Shown here piece by piece: positions 20,749 through 23,936 of a stretch of DNA of 23,936 nucleotides. This DNA comes from Candidatus Nanohalarchaeota archaeon (GTDB lineage: Archaea > EX4484-52 > JAADEF01): NCBI GenBank assembly GCA_013153555.1, contig JAADEF010000076.1, forward strand, positions 1-23,936, read 5' to 3'. The notes under the pieces are model-generated. The model did not search any database and was not told the DNA's origin. It worked only from the letters and a program-made list of their open reading frames with translations. Made by a program: the position numbers and the translations under genes. Numbering within the stretch: position 1 is the first letter of the stretch; each line of letters opens with the position of its first letter.

Positions 20749-23700
20749 ATGAGCCAAAAATCATTAATCCTTTTGTTTACAGTATTAGCTTGCTTTTTTC
20801 CTTCTTTTGCTTATTCTTTAAACATTCCTCTAACAGTAACAGATTATGCTGATACAAACAGAGTAGAGGAACCAGTTCTTACAGGCATGCCTATAGCAGA
20901 ACATGAAAACATCTACTCTTCTCAACAACTTATCCTTACCGATTCTCAAGGTAATCCTCTACCTGCACAATTTACCATACTTTCACGATGGAATGCAACT
21001 ATAAACGATTCTTCAGCACCTATTAAATGGGTGCTGATAGATACTCAACTCTCCTTACAACCAAACGAAACAAAAGTCCTTTACTTAAAAAACACCTCAC
21101 AGCCTTACGACTTCCCAACAAACCTCACTATACAAAACCTCACAGATCAAATCATAGTTACAACAGGGAAAGCAAAATTCATCATCTCAAAGCAGTACTT
21201 CAACTTATTCGATCAAGTATATGTTGATACTGATGGAAACGGCATATATGAAACCAAAATAATAGATCAAAATGGCAGTAATGGACTTGTTTTAGTAGAT
21301 AATAACTCTATACCTTACTATACAACCTTAGAACCGCCAGAGCTTATAGAAATAGAGGAACAAAACAAGTTAAGAGCAGTTATAAGGATAAGAGGGGTAT
21401 TTAAAAACAAAGATGGTAAATATTTTGCTCCTTCTCTCTGCCATACAGAAAAATATCCAAGATTTTGTCAAATTCAATTCTATCCTCATTCTTTCTTTTA
21501 TTACAATGCAAGAATCTACTTTTATAACAACAAAGATTATGTTAAAGTATTTTTAACTATAGAAAATAATGGAGCTAATGGCAGAACCAATCCGGAGCAG
21601 TATTATGCCCCTGTACAAATGGTTTATTTAGATTCCTTGGCTCTCTACTTAAACCACACATTATCCCAACCAATTATCTCATCTTACAATCTCTCTCCTA
21701 CTACTTTATCTTCCTCAGAAATCATAACCATCTATCAAGGCTGGAAAAACAACCTAACAGATTCTATTAAAGACACATTAGAACCTTTATTCTCAAAAGG
21801 CATCTACTACCAAATCAATCAATCCAACAGAATAATAGCAGAAGGAAAAACCCATCCCGGTTACATACAAATGGATCAAAACAACAAACACTTAGCCTTT
21901 GCACAAAGATTCTTCTGGCAGAACTTTCCTAAGAAATTAACGGCTAACACCTCTCATCTCGTCTTAGGCTTCTGGCCCTCAGAAGGATATTATCCTTATT
22001 GTGATAATGCTTCTTTCCCCGATATGCCTGCATACTGCTTACTTGCAGGCTATGATGCTAACCTTTATTTATTTGATGCAGGAAGACACAAAACCTATGA
22101 ATTCTTTTTGGGCTTTGGTAATACTTCTGCCTCTTATCTTTCCAAAGCAATAAAAAATCCGTTAATGCTTCTAGCTCCTCCGGCTTATTATGCTGAAACA
22201 AAAGCTCTTGGTATGATTGCTCCTGCTGGCTTAACCTCTCAAAATCCTGAAATAAACGAGGCTATGCAGCGTTATGATAGACTGCAAACTTCTTTGGTCT
22301 ATTCAGAAGACTCGGATAACGGGTGGACGATACTAAACATCAAAACAGCTAATCCCCCACACTGGGAATTTACAAGACAAAACAGATTTTGGGGATGGAT
22401 GAATTTTGGTGATTTGTTGTGGTCTGGACAAGCCCCTTCAGCCTTACACTACGATTGGACTCAAAACCTGCTTATCCATTATTTAAGAACTGGTAAACGC
22501 AAGCTGTTTGATGCAGGAGTTGAGATGGCAAAGCATAGATATGATGTAGATCAGTATCATGGCGAGAGAACTGATGATGATATGAATCATAAATATACCA
22601 ACGGATTTCAATTTTATGAATCTTCTAGCCATAATAACCCCGCTATTAGTACTTATAGTATTTCACGAATATCTAAAAGATCACACACATGGAATGGCGG
22701 TTTATTACTTTATTACTTGCTTACAGGAGATAAATTAGCTTATGAAGCAGCAGAGGAAAATATTAAAGCATTACTTAATTCTTATGCTCCCGACGGGATT
22801 TATAGAGCCGATAAACCTAGTTGTGTGGATGAATATGCAGAGATAAGACATGAAGGCTGGTCTATAGTGAATCTTATAAACTTTTACAGAGTTACAGGAG
22901 ATCCTTATTATTTAGAAATTGCAAAAAACATAACTAAAAATAAATTGCTTTATTCTGAGCAGCAGCAAGGAGGTAAAGGATATTGGGGTGTTTCAAGCTC
23001 TAATTGTGCTAACCAATCAAATATATTGGGTTGTGGTTTATGTGCAGAATATCAGTGGAGTACAATGTATGTTTATGTTTTAGAAGCAATAATTAATTCA
23101 CATTATGAGACAAATGATACTGAAATAAAAGATTTGATATTAAGAATGTGTAATTTTTCACAAAATATTTTAATTCAGGGAGGTATTTATGATGAGAATG
23201 GGAATTATCTGCCTTTACAGACAAATTATAAGCAAAATGTTTTTAATCCTTCAACAGGGGAGCCCGTAAAAACACTTTGGTTTGCAGATTTGTTTTCTTA
23301 TTGTTATCATTTAACAAATAATGAATCATATTTAAATTTTGCGAAGAATCTTTTCAAAGACGGCGTATTTTATTATGCTCAGACAGGAAGTGAATATATT
23401 AACCCTTCTGTGAGATCAAAGATAAGCTATATTGAAGGCATGTTTTCTAATTCTCACACCAAAGTCCATGGATGGATAGGAAGAACGAACCTACTTTACC
23501 TTTATACGGAGTGGATACTGCAACAAGGAGATTTAATGTTTTTGATCTCTAATACTTTACCTAACGGCATGATAATGCTTCCTTATTCCTATGTTATTTC
23601 AGTGGTAGGAGGCTCTCCTCCTTACTACTTTTCCATAATTCAAGGCTCATTACCTTATGGCTTAACATTAAATCAAACTACGGGAGAGATTGAAGGCATA

Positions 23701-23936
23701 CCTGGACAAGAAGGAATCTTTACTTTTACTATACAAGTACAAGATTCTGACCAAAACATAATCTCTAAAACTTTTACATTACAAATAAAACCAAACTCAA
23801 ACACACCCCAGATCCTTAATATACAAAATAATTCTATATTATCCGAGACATTAGATCCAATTATTTATTTTAGCAATTCAAACAACTGCCATCTTTATTT
23901 AAACAACACTTATAATCAAACTATAAAAAACAATAA
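20749..23936 (+). CDS. secreted PcRGLX/YetA-like polysaccharide-lyase-type protein, 3' end missing
   Basis: I translated this frame line by line: no stop in 1062 codons, and it is still open at the window edge. A signal peptide (1-24, LILLFTVLACFFPSFAYS) is followed by an N-terminal domain with the pattern of the PcRGLX/YetA-like first domain: LNIPLTVTDYADTN...PVLTGMPIAE, LILTDSQGNPLPAQFTILSRWN, then PIKWVLIDTQLSL. The middle (about 220-560) is Tyr/Asn-rich with several Cys. From ~570 to ~920 helical pairs suggest an (alpha/alpha) toroid: NLLIHYLRTGKRKLFDAGVEMAKH, HTWNGGLLLYYLLTGDKLAYEAAEENI, EIRHEGWSIVNLINFYRVTGDPYYLEIAKNI. Residues ~945-1020 form a putative Ig (He_PIG) domain: GGSPPYYFSIIQGSLPYGLTLNQTTGEIEGIPGQEGIFTFTIQVQDS. 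Many N-x-S/T sequons. Likely a surface enzyme acting on acidic polysaccharide, or a derived binding protein. Activity and substrate are inferred from fold-level resemblance only. Confidence 0.8.
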   Translation, partial: MSQKSLILLFTVLACFFPSFAYSLNIPLTVTDYADTNRVEEPVLTGMPIAEHENIYSSQQLILTDSQGNPLPAQFTILSRWNATINDSSAPIKWVLIDTQLSLQPNETKVLYLKNTSQPYDFPTNLTIQNLTDQIIVTTGKAKFIISKQYFNLFDQVYVDTDGNGIYETKIIDQNGSNGLVLVDNNSIPYYTTLEPPELIEIEEQNKLRAVIRIRGVFKNKDGKYFAPSLCHTEKYPRFCQIQFYPHSFFYYNARIYFYNNKDYVKVFLTIENNGANGRTNPEQYYAPVQMVYLDSLALYLNHTLSQPIISSYNLSPTTLSSSEIITIYQGWKNNLTDSIKDTLEPLFSKGIYYQINQSNRIIAEGKTHPGYIQMDQNNKHLAFAQRFFWQNFPKKLTANTSHLVLGFWPSEGYYPYCDNASFPDMPAYCLLAGYDANLYLFDAGRHKTYEFFLGFGNTSASYLSKAIKNPLMLLAPPAYYAETKALGMIAPAGLTSQNPEINEAMQRYDRLQTSLVYSEDSDNGWTILNIKTANPPHWEFTRQNRFWGWMNFGDLLWSGQAPSALHYDWTQNLLIHYLRTGKRKLFDAGVEMAKHRYDVDQYHGERTDDDMNHKYTNGFQFYESSSHNNPAISTYSISRISKRSHTWNGGLLLYYLLTGDKLAYEAAEENIKALLNSYAPDGIYRADKPSCVDEYAEIRHEGWSIVNLINFYRVTGDPYYLEIAKNITKNKLLYSEQQQGGKGYWGVSSSNCANQSNILGCGLCAEYQWSTMYVYVLEAIINSHYETNDTEIKDLILRMCNFSQNILIQGGIYDENGNYLPLQTNYKQNVFNPSTGEPVKTLWFADLFSYCYHLTNNESYLNFAKNLFKDGVFYYAQTGSEYINPSVRSKISYIEGMFSNSHTKVHGWIGRTNLLYLYTEWILQQGDLMFLISNTLPNGMIMLPYSYVISVVGGSPPYYFSIIQGSLPYGLTLNQTTGEIEGIPGQEGIFTFTIQVQDSDQNIISKTFTLQIKPNSNTPQILNIQNNSILSETLDPIIYFSNSNNCHLYLNNTYNQTIKNN

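Noticed and set aside
21027..21227. 66-residue open frame
   Set aside because: It is a shifted-frame shadow of the long lyase-like gene, which I translated without stops through this region.
1..23936. CRISPR arrays, insertion sequences, integrase, attachment sites or toxin-antitoxin pairs
   Set aside because: I saw no spaced direct-repeat array, transposase or integrase motif, or terminal inverted repeats. The only tRNA gene shows no adjacent integrase or duplicated 3' end.

Overview
The window is low-GC, gene-dense archaeal chromosome. Archaeal markers are a 7S-type SRP RNA, a fibrillarin-like methyltransferase, aIF6, prefoldin alpha, RfcL, a NurA-family nuclease, Taw1 and Trm1. First genes of transcription units mostly have a TATA-like box centred about 25-29 bp upstream of the start codon (leaderless style), while many internal operon genes have a GGTGA Shine-Dalgarno. 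Very small gaps, convergent overlaps, a short RfcL and a putative preQ0 importer would fit a small-genome, DPANN-like lineage, but the phylum cannot be fixed from this window.

Layout. 1-2402: 3' part of a large cysteine-containing surface or membrane protein, unrecognised. 2418-2691 (-): SRP RNA, divergent from 2744-4928 (+), a three-gene operon of exported beta-rich proteins. 4938-7528: an RNA-modification neighbourhood with trm1, a queuosine-precursor-type transporter, tRNA-Gln(UUG) and flpA. 7530-8841 (-): a membrane-spanning winged-helix regulator and a small partner protein. 8931-12546 (+): gapN, a membrane-anchored DsbA-like thioredoxin-fold protein, aIF6 and prefoldin alpha. 12539-13400 (-): peroxiredoxin and a 60-residue winged-helix protein, divergent from an Lrp/AsnC regulator (13486-13908). 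13999-16680 (+): gatC, gatA, taw1. 16677-20659 (-): tyrS, an unknown exported protein with a probable frameshift at its 5' end, a NurA-like nuclease and rfcL. 20749 to the right edge (+): at least 1062 codons of a secreted PcRGLX/YetA-like polysaccharide-lyase-type protein with a putative Ig domain, still open at the edge.

Themes. Much of the window serves translation: tRNA and rRNA modification, tRNA charging, subunit joining and protein export or folding. The less understood part is the cell surface: two large exported proteins at the two edges, the three-gene cassette sharing a palindromic TATA box with the SRP RNA gene, and the membrane-bound winged-helix regulator. The best candidates for undescribed biology are the 2744-4928 cassette and the large lyase-like protein at the right end.
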